DNA from: Herbidospora mongoliensis
GTDB lineage: Bacteria; Actinomycetota; Actinomycetes; Streptosporangiales; Streptosporangiaceae
NCBI RefSeq assembly: GCF_001570545.1
Contig: NZ_BBXD01000011.1
Span: 1 to 64,000, forward strand
Direction: 5' to 3'
Length of the DNA: 64,000 nt
Shown here: piece after piece, positions 1 to 9,226 of the stretch
Position numbering within the stretch: position 1 is the stretch's first letter
How the letters are laid out: each line of letters begins with the position of its first letter
Position numbers and translations under genes: made by a program
The notes under the pieces: model-generated
Told to the model about the DNA's origin: nothing
Databases searched by the model: none
What the model saw: only the letters and a program-made list of their open reading frames with translations

Positions 1-170
1 CAACCAGCGCGGCGATGGAGATCCGGCCGCCGCCTTTGGCGGTCACCGCCACCACCGGGGTGATCCCGCGTCGTCCCCAGGTCCGGCCCTTGGGTGATCT
101 CAAGGTCTGGGCCGCCTCGTCTTCGAAGCAGAGCCAGGCCCCCAACCGGGTCGCGGTCCTTTTATGATCG
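1..170 (-). CDS. IS630-family transposase, second reading frame (DDE part), cut by window edge
   Basis: On the minus strand this frame reads KRTATRLGAWLCFEDEAAQ, then a stretch containing WGRRGITPVVAVTAKGG. CFEDEA is the first catalytic Asp block of IS630/Tc1-type DDE transposases. The frame is offset from the upstream frame (100..648) and joins it in phase if the ribosome slips by -1 at a run of four A on the minus strand (T run at 160..163). Many actinomycete IS630 elements express one transposase this way. The rest of the catalytic domain and that terminus of the element lie off the left edge, so whether the copy is intact cannot be judged. Confidence 0.7.
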
Positions 171-648
171 GCCACTGCTCGTCCTTCCAGGCGGCAATGG
201 CCTGTTCATCGCGTTCGGCCGCCCTGCGGGAGGGCGCCTGCCAGGACCATCCCGCCCGCCGCAGCAGGTACCAGATCCCGGCCGGGGTGTAGCCGACCCC
301 GAATCGGCGGCGCACCACCTCGGCGATCCGGGACAACGTCCAGCACTGATCGTCCCACCCGTGCACGGCCGGTCCGGCCTCCAGCGCTGTCTCCAGCTCC
401 GCCACCTGGTCCGGGTCGAGCCGGCAGACCTCCCCGCCCGGCCCCTTGGACAGCAGTCCTTCACGGCCGGCGGACTCAAAGGCGTGCCGCCACCGGTTGG
501 CCGACATTCGCGACACCCGGAACTCCCGCGCCACCTGTGCGTCCCCACCTGCATAACCCCGCAACCAGTCGCGGTCAGCTCTCCCAGACCACCACAAGCC
601 CGTAACCCAAGCCCTTAACGCTCTAGAAGGAAATTCATGTGTGAGCAC
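100..648 (-). CDS. IS630-family transposase, first reading frame (winged-helix DNA-binding part)
   Basis: The 182-aa frame contains VSRMSANRWRHAFESAGREG, a helix-turn-helix typical of IS630 transposases, followed by LLSKGPGG and a second winged helix (WTLSRIAEVVRRRFGVGYT). This order is the usual N-terminal half of an IS630 transposase. The frame ends in an Arg/Pro-rich tail that is out of phase with the DDE frame to its left, as expected if the protein is finished by frameshifting. The GTG start at 648 is the first in frame. The region before GYAGGDAQVAREF does not match the family well, so the true start may be eroded or shifted. Confidence 0.75.
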   Translation of the reverse strand: MLTHEFPSRALRAWVTGLWWSGRADRDWLRGYAGGDAQVAREFRVSRMSANRWRHAFESAGREGLLSKGPGGEVCRLDPDQVAELETALEAGPAVHGWDDQCWTLSRIAEVVRRRFGVGYTPAGIWYLLRRAGWSWQAPSRRAAERDEQAIAAWKDEQWPIIKGPRPGWGPGSASKTRRPRP

Positions 649-783
649 CCGATCTTCGCATGAACCCCAGGCAGATCATTCGCTTCGGACTTTTTATAAC
701 AGTCCAACATCTTCGGACGGCATGTACGCGCACCGACTGTACCCTCCTATACGGGAAATCCAGAACTGAGGAAGGCAACTCGA

Positions 784-1890
784 ATGACTGATGAGAGTGG
801 TCATCACGGTGCGAGTGAACCCTCATCCGATCGGCGTCGCAATCAGCGCTCTGTAATCACACTGATATCGCTTTCTCTTCTTTCCTTGCTGGTGGGGTTA
901 GTTCTAGCCATACGCATCATTCCCGCCAGCGAGGTCGACGAGCCAAGTCTTTCTCTTATGTCGCCCACCCAGTCCAGCATGATGCCATCAGGATCCCCAA
1001 GACTAGAAGGTGTGTGGAAGCTCAAATCGTACAAGGAGCCCGGAGTTTCGGAAACCGTCCAGAAAATCGGGAACACAAGTACATGGCTGTTCAGTGACCA
1101 ATGCAACAACGGCACATGTAGCTACTTGTGGAACCCGGTGGAAGTCCAGTTACCATTCGAAGGCCCATTTCATCTCAGCCAGCGCCGGGCTAATCCACTA
1201 GTAAAGAACCAGCAGCTAGGTGGAGCGCTCACCTTGACGCCAACCCACAATGAGTATTCCGGCACAGGCGCCGCGTTCTATCTCAGCGGACCACTATTCG
1301 GACCCGATTCGACCCTGGAGTTGACGCTCACGCTTACGATCCAGGTGGTCGCCAGCACCTCTCGAGGCACCCTACCGCCCTTGGCCACCTCAATAGGCAT
1401 TCGCGGCAAGTACGAAATCCGCAGGTCTAGGCCCTGCTTCAACAATTGCGGCAAGCTGACCGCGGAAGGCAAATTTCAGGCCAAGGCCACCCGAGTGCCG
1501 AGCGGCACATCGATGACCGCCGGGGATGGGGCGACCCCGTCGGCGCTGGCGCCCCTTTCCGGTATATGGTATTGGCGAAAGGCAGACCCCACAGAGGAAG
1601 TCGTGGTCGCTTTCACAGCCAACACACCATTCGCGATGGCAACGATGTTCGTCTTGCGAAACGCGTCAAAGACGAAGGATGCATATGCCCAAACCTGCAA
1701 TGTCGTCCTGCGACTGTCGCGCACGGAACCCGATCTGCTGACCTTCAATACGGAATACAGCGCGCCCGACTGTGTGTCAGGTACCATCCTGTTCAAAACG
1801 GTGGGCAAGCGACTGCGTTCCGAATGGACGTCCGTGGTTCGCCATTCTTCGAAGCCAGAGGCATTCGGCGCTACCCTAAGTCGAACCTAG
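784..1890 (+). CDS. Membrane-anchored protein of unknown function, 368 aa
   Basis: A GAGGAAGG ribosome site lies just before the ATG. The N-terminus is charged and cytoplasmic (Asp/Arg-rich, residues 1-22). One hydrophobic segment follows (about 23-45, ISLSLLSLLVGLVLAIRII), and then an extracytoplasmic part of about 320 residues. That part seems to hold two similar beta-rich halves, one starting LEGVWKL (about 77) and one PLSGIWYWRK (about 258), each with paired cysteines that could form disulfides. I do not recognise a family. The gene is convergent with the TIR-WD40 gene (24 bp between stops) and is less GC-rich than genes right of 20 kb, which fits acquired DNA. A sensor or surface role is only a guess. 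Confidence 0.75.
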   Translation: MTDESGHHGASEPSSDRRRNQRSVITLISLSLLSLLVGLVLAIRIIPASEVDEPSLSLMSPTQSSMMPSGSPRLEGVWKLKSYKEPGVSETVQKIGNTSTWLFSDQCNNGTCSYLWNPVEVQLPFEGPFHLSQRRANPLVKNQQLGGALTLTPTHNEYSGTGAAFYLSGPLFGPDSTLELTLTLTIQVVASTSRGTLPPLATSIGIRGKYEIRRSRPCFNNCGKLTAEGKFQAKATRVPSGTSMTAGDGATPSALAPLSGIWYWRKADPTEEVVVAFTANTPFAMATMFVLRNASKTKDAYAQTCNVVLRLSRTEPDLLTFNTEYSAPDCVSGTILFKTVGKRLRSEWTSVVRHSSKPEAFGATLSRT

Positions 1891-1913
1891 ATATGCGGGA
1901 GGCAGGCTTCTAC

Positions 1914-4778
1914 TCAGTTGCATACGCGCTCGAAGGGCTGTCCTGGAGCGTAGCGCCGCCACTCCGCCTGGGTCAGTGGACGCGTTGATACATCACACGC
2001 CTGTTTGAGTGGATCATGGATCAGGTCACGAAGATGCTCGATATTCCAGATTTGAATGCTCCCGTCGCCTCGGGCGGCAATCACCTGGTCAGCGCCGGAC
2101 GTAAAGGCCACCGCAGTAACGGAATAGGTGCTGTCGCCTAGGACTGCAGCCTGAATGGGAGCCGTGGGATCGACGACGTCCCAAAGGATCACACTGCCAT
2201 CCTCGCTGGCAGTCGCCATTATGGTGCCGGCGGGATTGAAAACCGCGGCGGTGACTTGCGCAGAATGCGCAGAAATCATGCTTAGGCGTAGCGGCCGCTC
2301 AGGATCACGAATGTCCCAGAGGATGGTCACCTGGTCGTTGCCGCTGGTCGCCAAAATTCTCCCGACCGGACTGAAAGTGATATCGAGGAGAAAGTCCGTA
2401 TTCCCATTAACTCGACCGACGTACCGTGGTTCGGTAACGATAGAGATGTCCCAGAGCGTGACCTCGGTGGAACGGCGTACCCCCGAACCGACGGCGGCAA
2501 TCCGGCCGTCCTGACTGATGCTAACTCTGGTGGCTGGGCTGTTGTCGATGTTGAGCACCGCCAACCTTCTAGGATATATCGGATTCGATATATCCCATAG
2601 AATGGCGCCCCGTGGAGCGTCATGGCTCTCTTGACCGACCAGGAGAAGCCTGCCATCTGAAGATATGTCAAAATCTGTGCTCGCACCCTGCTCGATATCC
2701 GCGATCGAGGCCAGCCACTTTGCCGACTCTCTGTCGCGCACGTCCCAAAGGATGCTGAGATTGCGCGCCTCCCAATCGGTCAGGGCCATATGTCCGTCGG
2801 AAGACAGTCGCATGCGCATAGTTTCGTCGCCGCCTCGACTGAGAACTGACCTTCGGGTAACCTCTGGGTGCTCCAGGTCACGGAAAGTCAGAGACCCTGT
2901 CCTGTCGCTTATCCACAACGTGTCGTCGTCCTCTGTGACAGCCAAGTCCTGAGCGTAACCCCCGGTAAGTCGGAACTGCTTCTCCATCCGTGGCTCCGCC
3001 CATGGAATGGTCCTCCAGAAGTTCACTTGCCCGTCATTCCCACCGCTCACGAGCATTGCTCCATCCGGGAAGAAGCAGACACGTCTCACATCTTGGGCGT
3101 GTTCGGCCAGTTGGGCCAGCGGCGCTGGTTCACCGGGCCTGGCGACATTCCACAGCGCTATTCGATCATCTCCTGATCCGATGGCCAAGGTATTCCCGTC
3201 AGGGGCGAAGGACACCGAATAGATTGGCGCGTCGGCGGCTCCGAACACCGCACTCCGCACTACGCGTCCGTCATCGTCTATGCGCCACAGACTGACATTG
3301 TGGTCGAAATCTCCTATAGCGATCAGGTGTCCGTCATCTCGCACGTCGACCGTGTTCACGGTGGACGTCAAGCCCGGGAAGACGAAGTCAGGAATGGCCT
3401 CGCTCGTCGGCGGGGAGATGTTCCAGAGCGCGGCTCTATCCACACCCACTGCGATGATCCGCCGACCATCCGGAGTGAAACGGACCTGGCTGATCGGACC
3501 GGAGCCCATTCGGAGCAACCCGACTGCACGTGGGTCGTCTGGCCTCCGAATATCCCATAGCCGCACGGCATTCGCATAGCTGTCCCCCAGCACGAATCCC
3601 GCCGTGGCCAGGATGCGCCCATCGGGGCTGAACGAAACCGAATTTGGAGAATCGACGGAGACTGCCGACAAAATCTTCGGTTGTGTTGGATCGGCGATAC
3701 CCCAGACCAGCATCCGATCGTTGGAGCCAACGGTGGCGAGGAGCCTGCCATCAGGACTGAAGTCCACGCCGAGGGGCCAATCATGGCCTCTGAGAATTGC
3801 CAGTCTGTTCGGTCTCGGGCCAGTAATCCGCCAGAGGCTGATGCCGCCTGGGGCGTAGGCCGCCGCCAGGAGTGTGCCATCCTTGCTGATGGCAATGTCC
3901 GTGACGATCCCCTTCTGTTCCTCAAGCATGCCAGCGTATTGATTTTTCAGCAGGGTTTGGACCAGGCTGGCCCGGGCATTGGCGCTCGGATCGAGGCTCA
4001 GTGCGGCGGCACCGAGCAACACAGAGGTTCCTGCCTGCGTCTCACGTAAGCTCTCGGCCTCCAGGATCATGCTGCGACTCGTGGCCCGCTTGCTCTCAAC
4101 CCTTGCGAGGTCCCGCTGTTCCGTAGCGGTAATCGCCATGCTGATAGCCAGTGCGGCCAGGAGACCCAGGGTTGCTGTGACCGCCAGGATGATCCGGCGC
4201 AGATTCCGTTGCCGGCGGCGATCCATGCCAAGGAGTTCGTCCTTTGTCACGCCATGCAACGGGGCAGCGAGGCGGGCCATGTCCTCGGCCAGACGCGCGC
4301 TTTTCGCCCTCGAATCGGTCGACCCGTTCATCCAACTCAGATCGAGATAGAGCGGCTCGGGATAGTCCGTCCTTTGCAGGTAAGCCGGCAGCGATACATG
4401 CAGATCGCCGCGGGTCAACACGATCAACAACCGATCGGGCGCCTGGTGCCGCTCCATCCAATAGTGAACTTCACGCTCCACCCATCGCGAAGCGGCAGCG
4501 GCCGGAGACGCGAGCAGGATGAAGAACCGGGAACTGTCCAGTGCCTTCTGGATTTCACCCCACAGGTCGTTGCTGACGCCGAGTGTTTCGTCGTCACGGA
4601 AGACGCGAACTGCCCTGACCTGATTCCATCGCCGACCGAGCCTGTGCAGCGCGCGGTGAACGTCCCGGGCCAGTTGTCTGTCGGCGGCCGAGCCGTACGA
4701 GATGAAGGCGTCGTATCTGAAATCGTCTCTCACGCCAGCGGCCTTCCTACGTCGACCGTGCCGCGCGAACCGAGCCAT
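1914..4778 (-). CDS. TIR domain - transmembrane - WD40 propeller protein
   Basis: 954 aa. Residues 20-165 form a TIR domain: YDAFISYGSAADRQLARDV at the N-terminal strand, VFRDDETLG, a hydrophobic FFILLASPAAAAS strand, and WVEREVHYW, where E103 sits at the position of the catalytic glutamate of NAD-consuming TIRs. A transmembrane helix follows at about 195-217, then a helical linker (about 218-280). From about 280 to the C-terminus there are roughly a dozen WD40 blades, recognisable by repeated FSPDGRxLAT and LWDI motifs. The TIR is predicted cytoplasmic; the propeller side depends on topology. TIR domains in bacteria commonly act as NADase or nucleotide-signal effectors, and WD40 arrays as sensors. 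The start (ATG with AGGGAGG upstream) overlaps the preceding propeller gene by 32 bp, so the two are one operon. Confidence 0.9.
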   Translation of the reverse strand: MARFARHGRRRKAAGVRDDFRYDAFISYGSAADRQLARDVHRALHRLGRRWNQVRAVRVFRDDETLGVSNDLWGEIQKALDSSRFFILLASPAAAASRWVEREVHYWMERHQAPDRLLIVLTRGDLHVSLPAYLQRTDYPEPLYLDLSWMNGSTDSRAKSARLAEDMARLAAPLHGVTKDELLGMDRRRQRNLRRIILAVTATLGLLAALAISMAITATEQRDLARVESKRATSRSMILEAESLRETQAGTSVLLGAAALSLDPSANARASLVQTLLKNQYAGMLEEQKGIVTDIAISKDGTLLAAAYAPGGISLWRITGPRPNRLAILRGHDWPLGVDFSPDGRLLATVGSNDRMLVWGIADPTQPKILSAVSVDSPNSVSFSPDGRILATAGFVLGDSYANAVRLWDIRRPDDPRAVGLLRMGSGPISQVRFTPDGRRIIAVGVDRAALWNISPPTSEAIPDFVFPGLTSTVNTVDVRDDGHLIAIGDFDHNVSLWRIDDDGRVVRSAVFGAADAPIYSVSFAPDGNTLAIGSGDDRIALWNVARPGEPAPLAQLAEHAQDVRRVCFFPDGAMLVSGGNDGQVNFWRTIPWAEPRMEKQFRLTGGYAQDLAVTEDDDTLWISDRTGSLTFRDLEHPEVTRRSVLSRGGDETMRMRLSSDGHMALTDWEARNLSILWDVRDRESAKWLASIADIEQGASTDFDISSDGRLLLVGQESHDAPRGAILWDISNPIYPRRLAVLNIDNSPATRVSISQDGRIAAVGSGVRRSTEVTLWDISIVTEPRYVGRVNGNTDFLLDITFSPVGRILATSGNDQVTILWDIRDPERPLRLSMISAHSAQVTAAVFNPAGTIMATASEDGSVILWDVVDPTAPIQAAVLGDSTYSVTAVAFTSGADQVIAARGDGSIQIWNIEHLRDLIHDPLKQACDVSTRPLTQAEWRRYAPGQPFERVCN

Positions 4779-6216
4779 CCCTCCCTAGCCATACGAAGAC
4801 ACCACTCGTTCTGGCCCCGGCGAAGGCCGGAGCGCTGGAGGGCGTCCGCTTTTCCAACCCGGAGCTGGTGCATGGATACCAGTTTCGCTTGGTGTACATG
4901 GACGTGTCGAGTGCTCTTATCTGGAAGAGTAAATTGACCTCGGACTCAATGCGGCACCACCCAACCTCCGGGGGGGAGTCAACGAGAGGGCCCTTATCCA
5001 TATCGAGGAGAAACCTTTGATCACCGGATTCGATTGCATATTTCGTGCGGTCGATCCGCAGCACGTCGCGATAGTCTCCGGTTGCTTTTCCGGACACGAA
5101 CATCAATCCTGCGACGGCTCCCAGCCGCCATCTCCAGGTTGCGTGGCCGCTGACGAGGTCGAATCCCTCTAGTATCACGCTTGGTCTGACTAAGTCAGCT
5201 AGACGGCCCTCGACCCATACCGCCTTCCCCTGCTGCCGGCAGCGTACTGGGTGATCGACATCGAATTCCAGGTCGCCACATATGACCGACATACCGGACT
5301 TAGTCCAGAGGGTGCGCCCAGTATCTGCATCGATGCCAGCCGTGACAAACCTGTCGTCCAGTGATCTACTGACCCGCCCCCGATCTGATGTGGAGAGGGG
5401 GCGGACCATGCCAAACGAGCCCACGTACGTGCCATGATGAAGTGCGAAAGTCCAGCCCTGTTCAGGACTGACTTGGCGTTCGCCGAACAGCGCCGCATAT
5501 GGACGGGACCACCGCACTGAGCCATCTTCGTTCAAACGCTCTAACGCGGTGCCACTGTCACGAAGTCTCTCGGCTATCTCCCGAACGGACTTCCGGTCAT
5601 CACTAGTGTTGCTCAGCAACATCCGGCCCGTAGCCGCATCTATCATGATCATCCCATATCTGGGGCCCGCAAGTGAGCCGGTCAAGCAGATCACACGATT
5701 TTCATGACATGTCGCCGGAGGGGCCGTGACCCGGAGCCAACGATTCCCGAACCTCCATATGATCTTCCCGGTCCACGCGTCCGCCGCGACGAGAGCAACG
5801 TCCCCCGATGGCATATAATCCCCGGGCTGCATCCAGACGACCAAGGACGGCTTTTCGAGGGTGAGCACTCTAACGCCCCGCTCCGGTGCCACTTCCGACG
5901 GGCTGGCGGGTGACGTCCAGAGGATTTCGCCAGTTGCCGGATCAAGGCTGACAACTTGAAGTTGTCCGTTTTCTCCAAGAGCATGGAAAACGATCGCCCT
6001 GTCGGCCGCGACTGGTTGCTCGACAGCCTGGATCCGCTGCTCCCAGAGAAACTGGAATCGGGTAGATTCGCTTCCGGCCGATGCGGATGGTCTATCCCGT
6101 TGGCTCGGACTCCCGATCTCAACCGAACCAGCCGTGACCACCAGGGTAACGGCAAGCAGCAGAAGCAAGGACGCCCTGCTGCACCGAGATCGACTTAAGG
6201 GCCATTTATCGGTCAC
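4747..6216 (-). CDS. Secreted PQQ-like beta-propeller protein
   Basis: 489 aa. The N-terminus is basic followed by a hydrophobic stretch (RASLLLLLAVTLVVTAGS, about 14-31), a signal peptide or single anchor. The rest shows repeated blades of the PQQ/quinoprotein type: LDPATGEILW, ADAWTGKIIWRFG, IDAATGRMLL, IDADTGRTLWTKSG. No dehydrogenase active-site residues can be seen, so it is probably a ligand-binding or scaffold propeller and not an enzyme. The GTG start at 6216 has a poor ribosome site; no better in-frame start is close. Its last 32 bases overlap the TIR-WD40 gene, so a propeller outside the membrane is co-expressed with a propeller fused to a TIR. Confidence 0.85.
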   Translation of the reverse strand: MTDKWPLSRSRCSRASLLLLLAVTLVVTAGSVEIGSPSQRDRPSASAGSESTRFQFLWEQRIQAVEQPVAADRAIVFHALGENGQLQVVSLDPATGEILWTSPASPSEVAPERGVRVLTLEKPSLVVWMQPGDYMPSGDVALVAADAWTGKIIWRFGNRWLRVTAPPATCHENRVICLTGSLAGPRYGMIMIDAATGRMLLSNTSDDRKSVREIAERLRDSGTALERLNEDGSVRWSRPYAALFGERQVSPEQGWTFALHHGTYVGSFGMVRPLSTSDRGRVSRSLDDRFVTAGIDADTGRTLWTKSGMSVICGDLEFDVDHPVRCRQQGKAVWVEGRLADLVRPSVILEGFDLVSGHATWRWRLGAVAGLMFVSGKATGDYRDVLRIDRTKYAIESGDQRFLLDMDKGPLVDSPPEVGWCRIESEVNLLFQIRALDTSMYTKRNWYPCTSSGLEKRTPSSAPAFAGARTSGVFVWLGRDGSVRAARST

Positions 6217-6915
6217 AGGCTCAAGGATGGCAGTACTGGCTCACACGTGGTCCGTTCTCGCTGAAGATGGCGAGTCATCAGTGATTCTGTGGGGTCTGGG
6301 TGCGATTTCTCGTCGGGGGCGACGCGACGGACCCGCTTGTTCGGTCCCAGGGGAGTCTGTCACTGTCTCGTTGAAGTGCGCGCGTCTGGAGTTTGAGAAT
6401 CGTTCGGGTGATCCTGGGGCGTCCCACCAGGGCTACCGCAGAAACGGAACGTAACAGTCTCCCGTCACTCCGCACTTCTCACCGAATCCGTCATGACGCA
6501 CTCGTCCACGCCCAAAGTACTTAAACAGACCGAGCTCTCGATCGATCAGCCCGATCCACTACATTCTGAAGCATTGAAGCCGCGTAACCGCTTGTACTTC
6601 TTCTGAGCCCACCGCATCAGGTAGGTGTTGACACATCACAGGAGGAGATACAACACCAACCGGTAGAGCCGACGCAGTACGTCATCCAGCCCGACACCAT
6701 TGGATTCATCCAATGGGCAAGCTGTCTCAGATCGAGTCCGACGCGATGATGTATCCCGTCAGTAGCGAACCTGCTGACCCATGGTCTTCAGGGCCTTCGC
6801 GCTGACCGCAGGCAAGAAGCCGACATAGAGTCGGCTGTCTTTCTATCGGTCGAATGCGCCAGCTGATGCACTGGCGCAGTAAAGTTGTCACCTACGCAGC
6901 CCTCGGGAGTCGCTC
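6217..6915. other. Intergenic stretch, no supported gene
   Basis: About 700 bp with only short frames of poor coding character on both strands. The left part must contain the promoter of the leftward propeller/TIR operon. A hairpin with a short T-rich tail lies at 6818..6842. I see no RNA gene or repeat here. Confidence 0.6.
6818..6842 (+). terminator. Hairpin resembling a weak intrinsic terminator
   Basis: AGCCGAC and GTCGGCT form a perfect 7-bp stem around a 5-nt loop and are followed by GTCTTTC. The T run is short, so it may be only a structured element before the 6916 gene. Confidence 0.35.
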
Positions 6916-7596
6916 ATGAAACCTCGCATCATCTCGATCATGCAGCGACGCCCGGTTCGCTTACTGGCCGCTGCCCTCATCGGCGGCCTGGTCGGCTTGG
7001 TCGCCTACCAGGTCGGCCAGGCTGGGGGCCGCTGGGTGTTCGTCGTCACCGGCACGCTCGCCGGAATCGCCGCCGTCGCCGCCCTTCAGCTGTACAACAG
7101 AGCCGCCCGCCTGACCGAAGTAACCGTATCGGTGCCGCAGGTGAGCCAGCTGAAATTCGTGGTCAATAACGAAAGCCGCCAGGTCGCCTGGGAACTCTTC
7201 ATCGAAACCGTCACACGGGTCTCCACCCAGCCACTGGACGATGACGATGGGCTAATCCGGGAGGCGATGAACTCCTTATACGGGCTGTTCGCCATCACCA
7301 GAGACGTACTTAAGGCCAGTCGGCCTTCCGTGCCGGCCTCCGGGGACCAAACGGTCGAACATTTCGCGATTACTATGCTCAATCACGAGCTCCGGCCATT
7401 TCTGTCAAAGTGGCATCCGCGGCTACGAGAGTTCGAGAAGCGCTCCCCCGACGCGCCGGAAAGTTCCTGGCCGGACAACGCGGAATGCCGGACGGAACTG
7501 CGGGGGATCCAGGCAGCCATGCGCACATATGCGCTAGGATACGCCGAACTGGCGGGCATCAGGGATCCGACCGGAATAATTTCCACATCGCGATAG
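6916..7596 (+). CDS. Two-TM protein with conserved-looking cytoplasmic domain, unknown function
   Basis: 226 aa. The ATG is preceded by CGGGAG. Two hydrophobic helices lie at about 16-34 and 40-58, with a one-residue-rich Gly linker between them, followed by a soluble domain of about 165 residues. The soluble part contains the motif NHELRPFLSKWHPRLREFE (about 157-175), which looks like a structured helical core. I cannot name the family with confidence. Proteins of this build (two short TMs plus a small domain) are frequent in actinomycete conflict islands, and this one sits between a TIR operon and an IS element, but no partner gene is adjacent. The function is unknown. Confidence 0.7.
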   Translation: MKPRIISIMQRRPVRLLAAALIGGLVGLVAYQVGQAGGRWVFVVTGTLAGIAAVAALQLYNRAARLTEVTVSVPQVSQLKFVVNNESRQVAWELFIETVTRVSTQPLDDDDGLIREAMNSLYGLFAITRDVLKASRPSVPASGDQTVEHFAITMLNHELRPFLSKWHPRLREFEKRSPDAPESSWPDNAECRTELRGIQAAMRTYALGYAELAGIRDPTGIISTSR

Positions 7597-7869
7597 CGGC
7601 GGAGTGGAAAAGTCAACAGGCGGATAAGCTCCTGAGTGCGCAGTGACTGGTGCATCCCCCATAAAGTCGGCGCTGCCACCGCTGTTCGCCATCGCCGCAA
7701 CATCTTTGAGGGAGTCCCTCCGCGTCAGCCCTTTCGCCCGCGGCGGCTCCGACTACCAATCCAGATCGCCCGTCTCACTACACCAACGACTATGGCCGCG
7801 TCAACAATGTCCTCCGTCATGGTCCAGGGGCGCACCGACGGCGCGGTAGGCTGCGAAGTTCATCCGCTA
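7597..7869. other. Intergenic stretch left of IS5-type element
   Basis: About 270 bp with no supported gene; it ends at the TA dinucleotide target of the inserted element. Confidence 0.5.
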
Positions 7870-8974
7870 GGGCCTGTACGGAGTTGAGATCAGCCGGATT
7901 GGCCTGCGCGCGAACCGGAGCCCTGATAGGTCACTGTCATGGCGCGTGGAGACCTCACCGATGACGAGTGGTCCCTGATCGAGCCTCACCTGCCTTTGGG
8001 TGAGAGGGGCCTGATCCCGGATCTGCGGCATCAGTTCAACGCGGTGATGTGGCGGTTCCGGACGGCCAGTCCGTGGCGGGATCTGTTGGTGGAGTACGGG
8101 CCGTGGTCGACCACCTATGACCGGTTCCGGGCCTGGGCCAGGGCGGGTGTCTTCCAGGACCTGATGGCGGCGATGATCGCCGAGGCCGCCACGCGGGGGA
8201 GGTCGATCTGAGCCTGGTCAGCGTGGACTCCGCCACGGTCCGGGCCCATCACCACGCCGCCGGGATGGTCGTGGACGGCGAGCTGGCAGCCGCGCTGGCC
8301 GAGGCCGCCGACCAGGAAAACTGGCTGCGCCAAAGGGGGCAAACCGCCCGCGATGACCTAGCCCGCCCGGACGAAGCGGCCGGCTCGCCCGGAGAAACCG
8401 AGGGCCGGGCGTTCCGGCGGAGATTACGGCTGCGGCATGCGATCCGGCTGAAAGCCGCCGCGCTGGGACGTTCACGCGGCGGACTGACCAGCAAGATTCA
8501 CCTGTCGGCCGACCGGCGATGCCGCCCGCTGTCCTTCGTGCTCACGCCGGGCCAGGCCGGAGACAGCCCCCAGTTCCGTGCCGTCCTGTCCCTGATCAAG
8601 GTGCGGCTCCCGGTCGGGCGTCCCCGTACCCGCCCGGACGCGGTGGCGGCCGACCGGGCCTACTCCTCCCGCGCCAACCGCTCCTACCTGCGCGGACGCG
8701 GTATCAAAGCCGTCATCCCGGAGAAGAGGGACCAGGCGGCCCACCGTAAGAACCGAGGTTCCTGCGGCGGCCGCCCCATCCGCCACGATCCGGATCTCTA
8801 CGAGCAGCGCAACACCGCCGAACGGTGCATCAACCAGATCAAAGTCTGGCGCGGCCTGGCCTTCCGCTTCGACAAGACCCCGGCCAGCTACCTGGCCGGA
8901 CTCCATCTACGCGGCGCCATCCTGTGGATCCGGAGCCTCCAACCCCGCTAAAGATCCGAACTCCGCACAGGCTC
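7870..8974 (+). mobile_element. Complete IS5-family (IS427-type) insertion sequence
   Basis: The ends are imperfect 22-bp inverted repeats: left GGGCCTGTACGGAGTTGAGA (7870 onward) and right, read on the minus strand, GAGCCTGTGCGGAGTTCGGA (from 8974). The dinucleotide TA flanks both sides (7868-7869 and 8975-8976), as expected for this family. The element holds one transposase in two overlapping frames and nothing else. Confidence 0.85.
7939..8951 (+). CDS. IS5-family transposase made by -1 frameshift
   Basis: The first frame (7939..8211) reads LTDDEWSLIEPHLP, the classic N-terminus of IS5/IS427 transposases. The second frame runs to 8951 and gives VSVDSATVRAHHHAAG (first catalytic Asp), AVAADRAYSSRANRSYLR (second Asp) and NTAERCINQIK (Glu). 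They overlap at a run of five G (8195..8199), where a -1 slip joins GRG to EVDLSLVSVD without loss. That is the known expression mode in this family. All three catalytic residues are present, so the copy could be active. It is oriented away from the island's left genes and has no evident effect on a coding gene. Confidence 0.85.
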
Positions 8975-9046
8975 TAAGTCAATCTAGGGATCCTTACTCA
9001 AACGGTGCATTGTCGCTAGGGCCGGTCGCCTCTCCCCCTTGGGAAG

Positions 9047-9226
9047 GAGCCACGGGAGCCAAATTGGGGAGCCACCGTCTTCCGGCTCCCTCAGACCCAC
9101 CGCGCCTCCCTCAGGACGTTGATGCAGGTAAGAGGCTTACGAGTCGACTTAGCACGACCTAGACCGATCCGTGAAATTTCCCTGACACGGAAGAGGTCAC
9201 AGGTTCAATCCCTGTATCGTCCACCA
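9047..9226 (+). repeat. Direct repeat copy 1, ending in 3' half of tRNA-Val(GAC); probable att site
   Basis: The repeat begins GAGCCACGGGAGCC and ends with the tRNA 3' half at 9178..9226: an anticodon stem-loop TTCCCTGACACGGAA (anticodon GAC), variable loop, T-arm around GGTTCAATCC, and acceptor strand ATCGTCC with encoded CCA. The 5' half (expected GGACGAT...TAGCTCAG) is missing. The same block recurs at 13704..13884 and 17822..17950. Sequence after this copy differs from that after the other two and leads straight into integrase remnants. This is what integration of a tRNA-targeting element leaves behind. Confidence 0.8.

Noticed and set aside
9178-9226. Functional tRNA-Val gene
   Set aside because: All three copies lack the acceptor 5' strand and D-arm, so no complete tRNA can fold.
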